DNA from: Zhengitettix transpicula
Lineage: Eukaryota; Arthropoda; Insecta; Orthoptera; Tetrigidae
Length of the DNA stretch: 64,000 nucleotides
Direction: 5' to 3'
NCBI GenBank assembly: GCA_037074705.1
Contig: CM073592.1
Location: 25,082,629-25,146,628, forward strand
Part shown: positions 34,272-47,219 of the stretch, in pieces
How the letters are laid out: every line of letters begins with the position of its first letter
Position numbering within the stretch: the first letter of the stretch is position 1
Position numbers and translations under genes: made by a program
Notes under the pieces: model-generated
What the model saw: the letters and a program-made list of their open reading frames with translations, nothing else
Database searches by the model: none
Told to the model about the DNA's origin: nothing

Positions 34272-34620
34272 ACATAAAAAATGCCTGTATATATAGCAAA
34301 TTTATATTTACTAAACCGTGAGTAGCCATATTGTTTAACGTCATTTTTATTACTAAACTAGCACAATTACAGGTAATTCAATTTTTAACGGTAAATAACC
34401 TACCGTTGTCATGGTAACCCTGTGATGATTTTAGGCAGAAATATCTCTGCCTCGCGTAGTATCTGTGGCGAATTAAATTTACGCTATTTAAAGTTCAGAT
34501 ATTTGTCGGTACACGTAGATATAGATTAAATATACTAAGTCAAAGTTGTAATCTGAAAATATGATGGAAGAAAACTAAAACGCTGACATTTGTAGGCGCT
34601 TTTATCCAATACAAACAAAG

Positions 34621-35990
34621 ACAATAAATGATTTATTTTATGAACGTCGATCGCGAGGAAAAGGCAGAGATCACAATTATATAAGATTTGAAATTATTGG
34701 AGACGAATCGTGTTGAAGGTCAACTGGAATTAATAATAATAATAATAACTATTATTATTTCCTGTGACTTCGGTTGTCTCAAGCTATTTAACCCAATATT
34801 AATAATGGTAAAGGATTGAACGTGGAAAATCTGGAGGCGATATGAGGAACCTGTATCCAATACAGTTCTTTCATACACTCCATTGCACCGAATTCTGTAT
34901 AATTGTAAACGTTCAATCAGTCCCTCTGGAAAATGCATCGTCCCGATTTCGTCACAACGCTTGAACCTTATAGTCCTCATATTCTTGGCTGCAGTTTGTT
35001 GCCTTTACGCATGTGTCATCCGTTTTGTGTTCCATAATGTGACGTTAACTATGAAATGGCCTATTATATATATTAAATTATCTATAAACAAAGCTGTATT
35101 GATGATTTTGCTGATACTGCTATTTTTTGGTAATTAAATTATATTTAAAATGTTTTAAATTAGAATAGTTTTACAGCCAGCTTTTATTTGATGCTGTAAC
35201 ATTTTGTCTGTCTGTTTCAAGACTATAAAAAAAATATGTAAGTGGAGGACCAGTGTTTTTTTTTTGTAAACAGAAACGTCAATTTCTTTCTGCTTGTCTT
35301 TCTTTATCTTTTTTTTTTTTAAAAAAAAATGTGTAAGCAGATCTCGGCTTTCCCTCCGTCGTGTCGCATTTCGTATGCAAACACGAGTCTCTTATTCGTC
35401 GTTTAAGGGCAGCTGTGGCTACGAAATCCTAGGAATTCCATCAGAGCTTCATACTTGAGGGAGAGGAAACGTAATATGGCGATGTTTTCCAGTGGAGCAC
35501 ATGTCAGCATACAAAGCAGCCCCCAATATTCTACCAACTTCTGGCTCGTCCAACAGCTTCGTTTCGCACAATATACAAACAGGGTTACGCACGTCCGTAT
35601 ACGCATTGCTTCAAGATTTCCCAGCCGAGGATCGGCGGCCGTTAAATGAAATACTAGGAGGTGGGGGATGGAACAAGAGGATCATAACGTCCTACAACTT
35701 GTCTTATTTTCTGAATAGATGATAATGGAATCAGTAAATCTAAATTATTCCATTTTGAAAGTCAAATACGTTGTAGCTGGGTCGGGTAATAATTTTAAAA
35801 ATTCGATTAAGGATATTTTTTTGGAAAACATTGATTGGTAAGAAGGAAATTATTTACACTGTATATCTACAAATTATTTGAGTTCAGTTGCCGGAGAAAC
35901 AAACAGATCTTTGAACCTCGGGGTTTGACTACGGCGCATCAAGGATTTAGAAAAGTATCAGTCGTTTTGCTGCATCCGTTGACTTTTCCC
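34621..35990. other. Unassigned stretch with GC-richer island
   Basis: A short ATT-type microsatellite lies at 34733-34757. The island at 35340-35660 is open in overlapping frames on both strands; no domain is recognised. Confidence 0.3.
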
Positions 35991-36508
35991 GAGGATGTTC
36001 TCTCGCAGGCAGAACCTTGTAGGAGAGATACGAAGGGGCTACCTTTGGGGATGCCTTTTCCTCTCCGTTTTTGAACTAAGGTTCCCACATGCCGAAACAC
36101 CTTGGCTTGTTATGAGAGGTGTATGTTCCGGGGTCACAGACCTGGGGCATACGATAAGAGTTGTTCGCTATTCCCATTGGAATAGTCGGCCAGCTGCCTC
36201 CTAACTGCTCCGAGGCACGGAGAAGGGAATGCTGCGACCCCACAGCAAACTCCTCTCCCGCTATCGGAAGGGCGTGCGACAAGTACCCAATGCCCGACCT
36301 ACCTGATTCAGGTTTTTCTAGGGGTTTCCCTGCATTTCTATAGGCGAATGCCGGGTAGGATCCTTAAAATATAGCCCGGGGGCCCTAGTTAACCCTTGGC
36401 TACCTTCCTCTACCCTTCCGCATCCCCTCTTACAAATCCCTTCCTATGCTATTAAAAAGGAGTTGCCCAACGTGGATCACCCTCGTGTAGCCTATTGCCC
36501 TAAAAAAA
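35991..36508 (+). mobile_element. SINE-like family A, copy 13
   Basis: It starts inside the second hairpin (GAGGATGTTCTCTCGCAGG) and ends CTATTGCCCT with an A run. Private changes include AACTGCTCCGAGGCACGG and GCGACCCCACAGC. Confidence 0.8.
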
Positions 36509-36862
36509 CCCAATAAAAACTGTATCTCACGACGACACTTTGAAGAATCGTGATCTTCACAGCACCTTGGCCTTTTCGGAATGTTTCGATCGTATTGGCC
36601 CTTTTTGGGGCTGAAACAAGGACAGAGTAATCAACAAGTAAAAGTTATTCAACTTCAACAGTTCGTCACCGGATACACGAGCATTATTTTGAAATAGTCG
36701 GTAATTTATTTATTTAGTACTCTGAATTGAATGGTTAATACAAGGAAACTTTACAAGTAATGCAAAAAAAATCTCTTTGGGTAAGAAAATAATTCCCTTT
36801 CAATAAAGATTTTTTTTCTGGACCAAGAAATTCATTGGTCCTATATTTTTTTTTCATTTCAG

Positions 36863-36916
36863 GAGAACGTCTCGTTCCAACGGATTAACACCTCAGGTTA
36901 CGATTCCAAGGATTAG
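36863..36916 (+). CDS. Candidate terminal exon (17 codons plus stop)
   Basis: A polypyrimidine tract and AG (TTTTTTTTCATTTCAG, AG at 36861-36862) precede an open frame reading ENVSFQRINTSGYDSKD and a TAG stop at 36914-36916. AATAAA occurs about 80 bases downstream, near 36998. The combination resembles a last coding exon with a short 3' UTR. No upstream exon on the plus strand was found and the product is not recognised, so confidence is low. Confidence 0.2.
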   Translation, partial: ENVSFQRINTSGYDSKD

Positions 36917-37108
36917 CGCCCGGGCAACCTGGCGCCACGGTCGAGGAAGTTCTAACTTGTCAATCCTCTCATATCGCTAATTAAATTAAACGAAATAAAA
37001 CATATTAATTGATTAGTTAACTATAACACTGAAACGTTCACCTTATTTTAAAAAACCTTTTGCGTGAAAATTAAATTATTGTAAACTCTGCATAAATTGG
37101 GACTATTT

Positions 37109-37590
37109 CTTTTTTAGGGCAACAGGCTACATGAGGGTGATCCACTTTGGGCAACTCCCCTTTAATAGCATATGAAGGGATTTGAAAGGGGGGGATGCGG
37201 AAGGGTAGAGGAAGGTAGCCAAGGGTTACTAGGGCCCCCGGGCTATAGTTTAAGGATCCTTATCAGCATTCGCCTAAAGAAATGCAGGGAAAACCCTAGA
37301 AAAACCTGCATCAGGTAGGTCGGGCATTGGGTACTTGTCCCACGCCCTTCCATGGATAGCGGGAGAGGAGTTTGCTGTGGGGACGTAGCATTCTCTTCTC
37401 CGTGCTTCGACCAGTTTAGGAGGCAGCTGGCCGACTATTCCAATGGGAATAGCGAACAACTCTTACCGTATGCCCAAGGTCTGTAACCCCGGAACATGCA
37501 CCTCTCAGAACAGACCGAGGTGCCTCGGCATGTGGGAACCTTAGTTTAAAAACGGAGAGGAAAAGGCATCCCCAAAGGTAGCCTCCGCCA
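37109..37590 (-). mobile_element. SINE-like family A, copy 14 (5' truncated)
   Basis: Flanked by an 8-bp direct repeat, GACTATTT (37101-37108 and 37591-37598). The body is truncated at GGTAGCCTCCGCCA on the 5' side. It contains a CATG insertion in the CTTCCGATAGCGGG segment. Confidence 0.85.
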
Positions 37591-37598
37591 GACTATTT

Positions 37599-38359
37599 TC
37601 TCATCAAGTACCTAAATATAATTTTCTCGTTTAAATGTAGCCAGATACGAATCCAATGACGAGTGTAACTGAAAATAACCGAACTAGACACCTGCAACTT
37701 CACGGGCCTTATCGTCATCAACATTAATCCTACCTGAAAATGCAGATACCAATGCACGAACACAGAAATGAATAGATCAAAGCTTTAGGAGTGAGTAATT
37801 GAAACGCACGACCGTCCGCCGCCCTCACTACCAGTGAGCATTCACGGCCGCTGAGGGTTAAATCTAGCGAACGTAAAGTGAAGTAATGCTCTTTGCTACA
37901 CAAAATTGCATTTCGTTAAACCGCACAAACACATCGCAGCTGCTTTCCGCCCTGAAATGCGAAACTTTGTTTTTTAAAACAATACGCTAACTGCAAAACG
38001 TAATAATAATTTTTGCGGTTTTAAAATCTGACAGAATGTAACTTTCTCTAAAAAAAAATTCGGCGGAAGCGTAAAAATGTTTGCTAGAACTGAAACATGA
38101 AAATGTTAATGTTTATGTTGGTGGAAATACGAGCTTCAATGATAATTTACGATGCGTAATACAGAGAAGTGTTCTTATTGTGTTGTCGTAAAATCGACTT
38201 AAAACAATTGGTCATTCTGATACATTATTATTAGAAACATAAAACATTTAATGTTAAATTATATATATATATATATATACATAGGATTTTGAAAATTGTA
38301 ATTTTAGTAAATAAAGTATACATTTGTGTGTGTGAAAGCTCCGCATACTAATCTACATT
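37599..38359. other. Unassigned AT-rich stretch
   Basis: An (AT)n run lies at 38260-38279. No gene was recognised. Confidence 0.3.
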
Positions 38360-40860
38360 GAGATTGATAGTGATTGTCCCCATGTTTTTTTAGTATAATT
38401 TCTACCCGTTTCTGCATTAGGAGGAGAACCCTGGAGGTAGGGGTTGGTGGGCGTTACAGAAATATAACGCGAAAACAACCAAGATTGGAGACAAATCCTG
38501 GGTTATGGATGTCGCTGAGTTTAATTATGGAATTCAACGTGTCTCTTAACGCCCAGGGGTGGATACTTACAACCATGCTCAGATGGCAGATATTTGTGTC
38601 GAATAAATATTTTTTCGGGTGGGGGGGGGGTCAATGAGATTGATAGTGTTTGTGCTGATGTTTTTTTGTGCATAATTTCTACCCGTTACTGCATTAGGAG
38701 GAGAACCCTAGAGGTAGGGGTGGGTGAGCGTTACAGAATTATAACGCGAAAACAACCAAGATTTGAGACCAATCATGGGTTATGGATGTCGCTGAGTTTA
38801 ATTATGGCATTCAACGTGTCTCTTAACGCCCAGGGGTGAATATTTACAAACATGCTCAAACGGCCGATATTTGCGTCGAATAAATAATTTTTTTTCGGGG
38901 GGACGGGGTCAATAATATTGATAGTGTTTGTACCTATGGTTTATTTTTATTTATGGTTATTTAATTTTTGTATTTACATTGCTTCATCCCTTTATCAGCT
39001 AAATAAAAATGAGTAATGTTCGTATCGTATATCAGTTGTCTCGTATTTATTGTAACCCCCAAACGGAATAATCCACGGTAATTCACGGTTCCATTTTTAT
39101 TTTAACTGCGCTCTTGGGTTGTTTGTTGGCGTTTCCATATCTGTAAGTAAAAGCAGTAGAAGGGCCTGTAAGAGTAAAAAAAAATTTAGCCATTATTATA
39201 GGCGTTACAGAAAAATAACGGGAAAACGAGAGAGATTGGAGACGAATCCGGGGTTATGGGCGTCGCTGAGTTTAATTATGACATTAAACAGTGACATTTG
39301 ACGCTCTAGGGGCGGCGGTGAAAATTTTCAAACTTATCAAAAAAGGGTATAATTTTGACCCCTTTCGTCATATAATTTTGCCCAAATTATCGGTCGAAAG
39401 CTCCTCGGTTCAAAATTAATTAAAATGTGAATTAGTAATGGAGTTTTTATTATTTTGGAGACTAACTTTAAAGATGTGAGGGGGGGTTACATTACACGAA
39501 CACCAATATTTTTAAGTCAAGTAAAAATCCCTCCTCATAATTCACAAGTTGTAGTTTAGGACATGAAATGGCGCTGACGTCATTTGCAGTTGGAACCAAG
39601 CATAATTTTGTGGAGAAGGATGGAAGCAATTACGATCATTTCACTAGCCTCAAATTCTGATTATGAAATACACCAGATGTCACATGCGAAGAAAGAAACC
39701 AATGAGATGAACTTTCCCCCCCCCCCCCTTTCTTTTGCCGTTGTCAAACATTCGACTCGGCAGTTGCAAGTTTTATTCTAATATAAAAAGAACAAATTTT
39801 TCTCCTTCGCCGTTCCCTTTCGAAACGGACTTTTGATGAAATCCGATTTGCGTAAGTCTCGGGAGGAAACTAACAAGATGCGTAACAAGCCAGACTCTCA
39901 GCTTATTCCGTAGACTATAATAATGGCTAAAGTTTTTTACTCTTACAGGGCCCTTCTACTGCTTTTACTTACAGATATGGAAACGCCAACAAACAACCCA
40001 AGAGCGCAGTTAAAATAAAAATGGAACCGTGAATTACCGTGGACTGTTCCGTTTGGGGGGGTTACAATAAATACGAGACAACTTATATACGATACGAACA
40101 TTACTCATTTTTATTTAGCTGATAAAAGGATGAAGCAATGTAAATACAAAAATTAAATAACCATAAATAAAAAAAACCATAGGTACAAACACTATCAATA
40201 TTATTGACCCCGTCCCCCCCAAAAAATTATTTATTCGACGCAAATATCGGCCGTTTGAGCATGGTTGTAAATATCTACCCCTGGGCGTTAAGCGACACGT
40301 TGAATGTCATAATTTAACTCAGCGACATCCATAACCCAGGATTGGTCTCCAATCTTGGTTGTTTTCGCGTTATATTTCTGTAACTCCCACCCACCCCTAC
40401 CTCTAGGGTTCTCCTCCTAATGCAGAAACGGGTAGAAATTATACTAAAAAACATCAGCACAAACACTATCAATCTCATTGACCCCCCACCCGAAAAAATA
40501 TTTATTCGACGTAAATATCGGCCGTCTGAGCATGGTTGTAGGTATCCACCCCTGGGCGTTAAGTGACACGTTGAATGTCATAATTTAACTCAGCGACATC
40601 AATAACCCAGGATTGGTCTCCAATCTTGGTTGTTTTCGCGTTATATTTCAGTAACTCCCACCCACCCCTACCTCTAGGGTTCTCCTCCTAATGCAGTAAC
40701 GGGTAGAAATTATACCGAGGACTGTTCCGTTTGGGGGGAGGGGTGGGGTTACAATAAATACGAGACAACTTATATACGATACGAACATTACTTATTTTTT
40801 ATTTAGCTGATAAAGGGATGAAACAATGTAAATATTAAAAATTAAATAAGCATCATGTTT
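38360..40860. repeat. 2.4-kb inverted repeat built from tandem family C modules
   Basis: The left arm (38360-39195) has two tandem copies of a roughly 285-bp module (38360-38640 and 38641-38935; shared TTCTACCCGTT, GCATTAGGAGGAGAACCCT, GATGTCGCTGAGTTTAATTA, GTCTCTTAACGCCCAGGGGT) followed by a second module (38936-39195; CGTATCGTATATCAGTTGTC and CAGTAGAAGGGCC). The right arm (39922-40757) has the same modules in reverse. A partial repeat of the second module ends at about 40860. A further, diverged copy of the first module lies in the spacer at 39202-39370. The first module is homologous to the family C fragment at 51.1-51.4 kb. Confidence 0.8.
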
Positions 40861-43252
40861 AAGCGGAATCTCGGATGATGGTTTATGTGGAGTCTGTTCG
40901 GAGAAGACCTATTTTCCAATCCAGTCTTTGAGATACTCCCAATGTTAACTGCATCTCGCCAGATCAATACGAACGAGGGAGAGATTGAATTGCGCAATCA
41001 GCGGTCATTTAAATTATCGCCACAAAAAAAGAAAAACCCCGGAGAGGTCTTTGTCTGAGAGACATAAAAAGGGGTGAAAAGAATTGTTCCCAGTGAATCC
41101 TTACGAAGAATTATTTTCTGGGTCACTATAACAGAATTAATATCTTTTTGAATATCACAAAAAAACCGTAATTTTAACAATATTGTACTGTAATACGTAA
41201 ATTAATTCGCGAGGGAGATTGATACGATAATTTTTAGCAGCGTGTGTTGAAAAGTTCATCGGAGAATAGGCAACATGGCGGAATATACGGTAGATGAGGT
41301 TTTAAGGGTCTCCAGGCACTAAAATGTAAACACCAGATTTTTTTTAGCGGCGTAAACACTGTTGTTGAGATACACTTTGTAACGAGAAAACCATTGCCAT
41401 ATTGAAAACAAGTTGGTAGTCGTAGGGAGACCGAAGGTACAGGTCGAAAAGAGACGAAGCGACTGGTAATGATGTAGAGTGGATCGAGAATTTGTAAATC
41501 AGTGATTGGTAAGCTTCTGAGAAGTAAGGAGCCATTAAAAACTTTTCTGCGTCTGGTCTCGAGTACTTTTTCAACATATTGGAGACCTTTGAGCGACGAC
41601 AGCTGACTAAAAAATCCAAAAACAGCCATTGCACGAAAACGTATTCGGGTAAACAAGAATTTTCGAGCTCCAGGGGAAGTTTAGTTCGATTTAATAACTA
41701 AATCAAAACAAAAATGATGAACATGTTTTTTCAGTGCCTCAGTAGAAGTCCAGAAAACCCAGGTGGAAGAAACTTGAATATAAAACGCTTGACTTAGTAT
41801 TATTTGGAAATTAAAAATAAATTTTTAAATATTATTTTATATTATTAAACGTATGTGACTACAATTAAATATCCAAAAATGATTATTTACAATTAAATTA
41901 CAATAACCATTCGGTCCTCTTTTTTTACTATAATATGTGATATTTTTCAGAAATATAATGACTTTGTTCCGAATAGTTTAAATTAATAATGAGGGCAAAA
42001 CACATATAATTAAAAATTATAATTTAACTTACATAATTTAGCAACGTATTTCAGTCCTAAGTTGGACCCTCAACAAGGTTTATTGTAATTAAGATATTAA
42101 AATTGTAGAAATAAATGCACAAAACTGACAGTCAAATATTATAAAAAAAGAGATGAAATAACAAAGGAAAAAGATTGGAAGAATAAAGGTCATGGATAAA
42201 ATTATTGTATATAATATTAAAGTATTATACTTGGTATTTATCCAAATTTTAAATAACAGTAATTACAAATGTAGATAAGTTTGAGGAATGCTACACAACT
42301 TAAGCATAATAGATAATTTTTTTTTTCGATGTGAAAACGGGCACTGTTTTATTAAGTAATATTTATTATATTCGTTATTTTATCTCTGTTTTTTTTAAGA
42401 AAATCTTTGACTATCAGCTTTTATCCTTGCACATTTATATCTACATTTTAAGAACTTCATTATAAATGAGGGTTCACCTAATAACTGGAAAATGTTGTTA
42501 AATTAAATTACATATATATTTTTTAATTGTCTCCCTTTTGTCCTCAGTACTAATTTAATTTTCTGGAAACATAATGGGGTCCAGAAAACATTATTCGGAA
42601 GCGAAACTGAAGGAGTGTGTGTTTCCAGACACTCTGGATAAAGTTTGTTCGATGCTTTTACATGAAAGAAATGAGGGTAAACACCCTTGATAACAACAGA
42701 TGATTTTTAGTTTGGAAGAAAAAAAACAGCCTCCAGCTAAATCATGGTTAAGAATTGAGTCACCAGAAGAATGAAAACATTGTCTACGAGTTTCCGATAC
42801 CATGGATTCTGCATTAGTATTGATCCATCCGCACGTGAAATGGGGTGAGAGAATTTACGAGCAGATGGATATTTTTTTTTCACGTTAGTGGAAATAATGT
42901 TAGATTTTAAGGGAAAAAATTAATCAGTTTAATGTAGTTCGTCAGAAATTAAACCTAAGTAGGGAAAGACATTTAGTGCTGGTTTCCTCTGTTTTGAAAA
43001 CAACATGGAGGCATTTATCCGACCTGAAAAATTCCAGAGTTAATTTATGTCAAACCGCAAACAACTTTACCTTGACTATCTTTTTAATTTATTTATATAT
43101 CTAATTTATTTAAATTAATAATTAATTTATTATTCAATGTCAACGAGACAGATCTAGTGGAAAATTTTTGAAAGAAAGATCTTTTTTAGAAGTAGCCGTA
43201 AATCGGCAATAAGAGCATTTAAAATACCATCAAAGCTTTAGATTTATTATTC
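40861..43252. other. AT-rich stretch with one unrecognised open region
   Basis: At 41234-41656 the minus strand is open for 140 codons, and a second minus frame is open for 96. No domain, splice pair or start context supports a gene. The rest is AT-rich without recognised content. Confidence 0.3.
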
Positions 43253-43995
43253 ACTAGCTGGGTGCCCGGCGTTGCTCGTGTACTTATTTATATAAACTCG
43301 AAAAAGTATTTAATTGATTACTTAAATATATTCCTTGAGTATTTCAGGATATAATTGTCAATTGTCACTCAGTCTTCATACATTACGAAATATTACATTG
43401 ATGAAATTGTTAGCTAGACTCACAACTAATACAGCGCGAAAATTAACTTACATTCTCCCCAAGGATGATAAAGTAATTCGTATTCTTCTTTATTATCATT
43501 CGATGGAATATTGCTGTATAAAATTATTTCTGCTTTATTTCATTCCTAATAAAGGAGTTATTTCCTTTGTTCGTTGCGTAGTAACGTCTTTCTCTCGCGT
43601 GACGTCATTGTCTCTTGGCGCGCAGTAATTTAATATTTAATGATCACGGTTTTTAATTATAATTCTTTCCACATGTATACTTTATATTAAATAAAAATAT
43701 TTCTGCTTTATTTCATTACGAAATACAGAACTATATTTTTATGATGTGTCAATGTTTTGCCAATGACGTCACCGTCTCTTGGCGCGCAGTAATTTAACAC
43801 TAATTCGTAACTTATTTCAATTATAATTCTTTCCACCTTTATGCTATGGGTTTGTCACCCCCACAGTACCGGTTCTCGATTTTGGCAGAATACGTATACC
43901 AATTTTTGTTGCATTCTGTCCACGCGATAAAATTTGTATAAAGAACAACGTAAATACATACATACAAACATACATCCTTTTTTATTATATAGATA
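43253..43995 (+). mobile_element. Family C element with internal duplication
   Basis: It begins ACTAGCTGGGTGCCCGGCGT and ends with ACATACATAC..ACATCC and a TATTATATAGATAGATT tail. The interior has two successive copies of a 150-170-bp block (TTTCTGCTTTATTTCATT .. TGACGTCA .. CTTGGCGCGCAGTAATTTAA .. AATTATAATTCTTTCCAC), the first at about 43525-43675 and the second at about 43695-43845. The copy at 57153-57761 has only one block. No protein is encoded. A non-autonomous retroelement related to the RTE group is possible from the short-repeat tail, but the class is not established. Confidence 0.65.
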
Positions 43996-46069
43996 GATTC
44001 CGTTAGTCTTCAGTCGAGGAAATAGGATACGTCATAATATAAGATTGAAAGAACAGAAAAAAATATTACAATTAGAAATTTTAGAAAACAAACGTTGTAC
44101 GTAACAAAAAAAAATTATAATTTAAAGTAATTCGCCGTTAATGGAAGTATTTACGATGGGTAGAAAGAAGATAGAGTAAATCGTAACGTGTTAGCGGACG
44201 GATAAATAGACTACTGGGGAATGTACAGTGGTTGGAAAGACAAAATTAACGAATCGTATGAACCCAAGGTGTGCATAAAAATTTCAACACCCTCTACGTG
44301 CATCACGAGCCAAAAAAATTATCGCAGCCAACTCCAACGCAAATTCTTAAATTAAATTCGCCGCAGTCGGCCCTCCGCCATCTTCTTTCTACACGTCGTA
44401 AACACTTCCTTTTGCCGACGAATTACAGAATTTAAAAAACAACAGGACACCAAAGTAATCCGCAATAAATCACTTATGTACAGAGAGAGTTTTTCCTCTC
44501 TCCTTGTCCTCCCACCATCATTGAGCCACTTAAATCGTTTTTAATTAATTTTCCTCCCGTGGCAGAGGAAAGAACGTCTCTGCGCAAGTGTGCGTGTTTG
44601 TTTGGGCTGGCATGAAAGAAAATTTAATTAACGTCAGTCCGGAGTGGTCAGGAGAGTGTGGCTCGTGGATCCTAGGATAATGGCGACAGAAAGAGAGAGA
44701 GAGAGACAAAAAGAGTAGCGTTGTTGACAGGCACAATGGAAAGGTTCTTGTCGGAGGATCCGTTACCAATCCAATATCAGAGTTTAGAACACGATGTGAA
44801 AATAGAACAAGTCCTTACTGATAAATATAGTTTTCTTTCATAGTCACAAATACCAAGAAAATGTAAGTTTAAAGGGTTAGACACCTCCATTTGATAATTG
44901 TAATGGGAGGAAGAACAAAATTATACCAGGTTTACACATGAAAAGCCAAGTAAAATCGCAAACTGTTATAAAAATAAATTGTTAAGTGTCAAACCCCAAT
45001 GTTTGCAATCAGTCACCAAATATATGTAAAAACATTTTAAAATCTCGTTATTCTGTTGTTGAGCATCCTTAGAAAATTTTCTACATTACAAAGAAAAATA
45101 AATTACATTTTTAACAAGAATCCAATATAATTTTTTTTATTATAAATTTAATATTTTTAAAAAGAGAACCATTTATTTTTAATTTTTAAAATGACCCTAA
45201 CCTTCAACTTGCCCTAAAATTATTATTAGTTCCACCGAGCAATTGTAAATTCATGCGAGTATCGGTTTCCAGCAGAAAATACAGTAAAACAGTAAACACA
45301 GAAATAATCTGCCTTCACGATAAAACATACTCAAAATTTAAACAAATTCAAAATCGTTAAAAAACTCAATTTTTAATAAATTTTGCAACGATTTTAAGAA
45401 CATCAAGATTAAGGATATGAAACATTTCAAGTGACATCTCTTCAAATCGCGATATTTATCGAAATTTAAAGACGACTATTGCAAAATTGAAGCACAAGTC
45501 GATATAAGATAATTAGGCGAATCATTTTTGTAAAATAATTTTTTTAAAAAATTAATTAATGGGCTGTAGAGTCAAGGAGAAACAAAGAAAGAAATTCGGA
45601 GGATATCATCATAACTTACAGGTCGTTTCTAACTAATAATAAACAGAGGCTCTTGCAAGGGACCGAAACAAAGACGGGACAAGGATTTGAAATGTGGCGA
45701 TGAAGAAAAATTGATAAAAAATTTATAGAGGACCGGAAAAACTGAAGAGATTAAAAAGTATTTAAGAGAAAGGGTAAACCGGATCGGACACATCGAAAGG
45801 AAAAATTCTTTACTGTTAATTAATAATTGGAGGAGGCACACATGCGTGGATGAAGAGTGTAACTGCTACACGACCTACATGGAGAAATATATTGCGTGAT
45901 GAAGGACACGGAAATGCTGAAAAATAAATCTACAGGCCAACTCCAAAGAGCTGCAGCACACTTAATAATAATATTAAAAAAATTCAAAGGTTTTCCCGGT
46001 GAGTACAACTTAGAGAATAATGGAGAAAAAATATCTGACGTTAATAATAAATAAACGAATAAACGGTCT
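43996..46069. other. Unassigned AT-rich stretch
   Basis: A (GA)n run lies at about 44689-44706. No gene was recognised; short minus-strand ORFs near 45629-46008 are unsupported. Confidence 0.3.
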
Positions 46070-46465
46070 GGAGTCTGAAAATTGTTTATTAAAGAAAAAT
46101 TAAATATATTGACGTTTCGTCCATGTTTAGGACTTTATTCGTTTTTTTTTGTCAATGGTGAGGTATGACGTATGACGTATTTAAAAATTATACGGGCCTC
46201 TTTCTTTCTGCTTTTCTTGTTTTCTGTTTTCTTTCCCCTTTTTACTTTGCTTTGCCTTTTTCTTTCTTTTTTTATTTACGTATCTACTCCAAGACAATGG
46301 ATTACCCGAATGATCTAAATAATAATTCACTTGGGTAGCAAAACCTTGCCTCTAAATTTTCTGTTTGATTTATACATGAAATTACTAAACCTGAAGAGGT
46401 CATAAAACCACAAAAAAACGTCGATATATTTAATTTTTGGTTAATAACCATTTTTCTGTCTCATT
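46070..46465. repeat. Hammerhead-like foldback element (family B), decayed cores
   Basis: Inverted arms share AAATATATTGACGTTT..TTAATAAACAATTTTC-type blocks at each end. The left core on the minus strand has a perfect GTCC/GGAC stem II and GAAAC (46118-46114) with GTC, but its CTGANGA half is lost. The right core keeps CTGAAGA (46391-46397) but has AAAAC in place of GAAAC. Each arm retains the half the other has lost. Confidence 0.55.
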
Positions 46466-46854
46466 GTCGTCTTTTTTATATTATTAAGAAAAGCTTCTCG
46501 GTTTTCCAACGGGATTATTCACCTAAATAGAGACAGTTGCAGTCAGTTTTTTCTAGATTGAAGCCCGAGAAGCTTTACTTTATAATAATAAAATTTAAAT
46601 ATGTTATCAACGTTGATCTGAAGAGCATTAAAGTTACAGCAAACTTGTCAGTTTTCCCACGCGGTGTTTCCCGTAGATGACGACACTGGCTATAACGCTT
46701 AATAGAGCAGCGTGTGCTGTGTGCAATGCAGCGTGTGAATGTAATGCGTTCATCCATTTAGATCCGTGTGTGTTCTGTTTGAATGACAACGTTGCAGTGC
46801 AGTTCTCCTCCTCTCCTCACACCATTGCTTTCCCCTTTACGACGTAGCGCAGTA

Positions 46855-46940
46855 ATGGAGTTACTTTACTGCCAGATGACATCTGATCGCTGCATCGACC
46901 CTCCTCCACCTCCACCTCCTGCTGCTGCTGGCTGTTGCTG
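46855..46940 (+). CDS. Candidate first coding exon with proline and alanine runs
   Basis: The ATG at 46855 opens a frame reading MELLYCQMTSDRCID, then seven prolines, three alanines and GCC, reaching a donor-like TG|GTAAAT (GT at 46941) after 28 codons plus two bases. If unspliced it stops almost at once. The upstream 150 bases are GC-richer than the region, as a promoter-proximal leader would be. Proline- and alanine-rich N termini are common in insect transcription regulators, but nothing here identifies a family. Confidence 0.25.
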
Positions 46941-47219
46941 GTAAATTAAACCTTACAGCTGCTGCTTCTGCATTCCAACATTTTGCTGCACCTCAGTGCA
47001 CCTCCGTGACGACAAACGTACCGTTTAGAAATTAGTCCCTAAATACAGTCTCGATGTTTTCCTCCTTTTTTTTTTTTAGTTTTCCCGACACAGCAACTAT
47101 TCGAGCGCCCTTAACGCTTCTCTTTACTACGTTAATGTTTCCTCGCAATTTCTCATACAGATAAACTACCAAAGACTAGGTCCTCTTGTTACACGTAAAT
47201 CCGTTATTATCTACAAGTC
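46941..47219. other. Possible intron start, nothing else seen
   Basis: It follows the candidate donor at 46941. A T run lies near 47065-47080. Confidence 0.25.

Larger units (their letters stand above)
30981..34620. repeat. 3.6-kb inverted repeat (arms about 1.2 kb)
   Basis: The left arm (30981-32180) and right arm (32955-34620) are inverted copies. Outer blocks match (AAGCGCCTACAAATGTCA; TTAATTCGCCGCAGATA-like; GGTTACCATAACAACGGTAG-like), each arm holds a variant-tail SINE copy (31338-31875 and 33245-33780), and inner blocks match (CGGAATATAGAACACGGAAG; TAACCTTAAATCTTACGGGT). The spacer 32181-32954 contains an (AT)n run at 32534-32562. The right arm is longer only because a further SINE copy (33794-34271) sits in it. 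Arms differ at scattered bases, so the duplication is not brand new. Confidence 0.85.

Noticed and set aside
41234..41656. 140-codon minus-strand open frame
   Set aside because: A second minus frame is also open, no domain or splice signals are seen, and the start context is not convincing. It is noted only within the stretch description.
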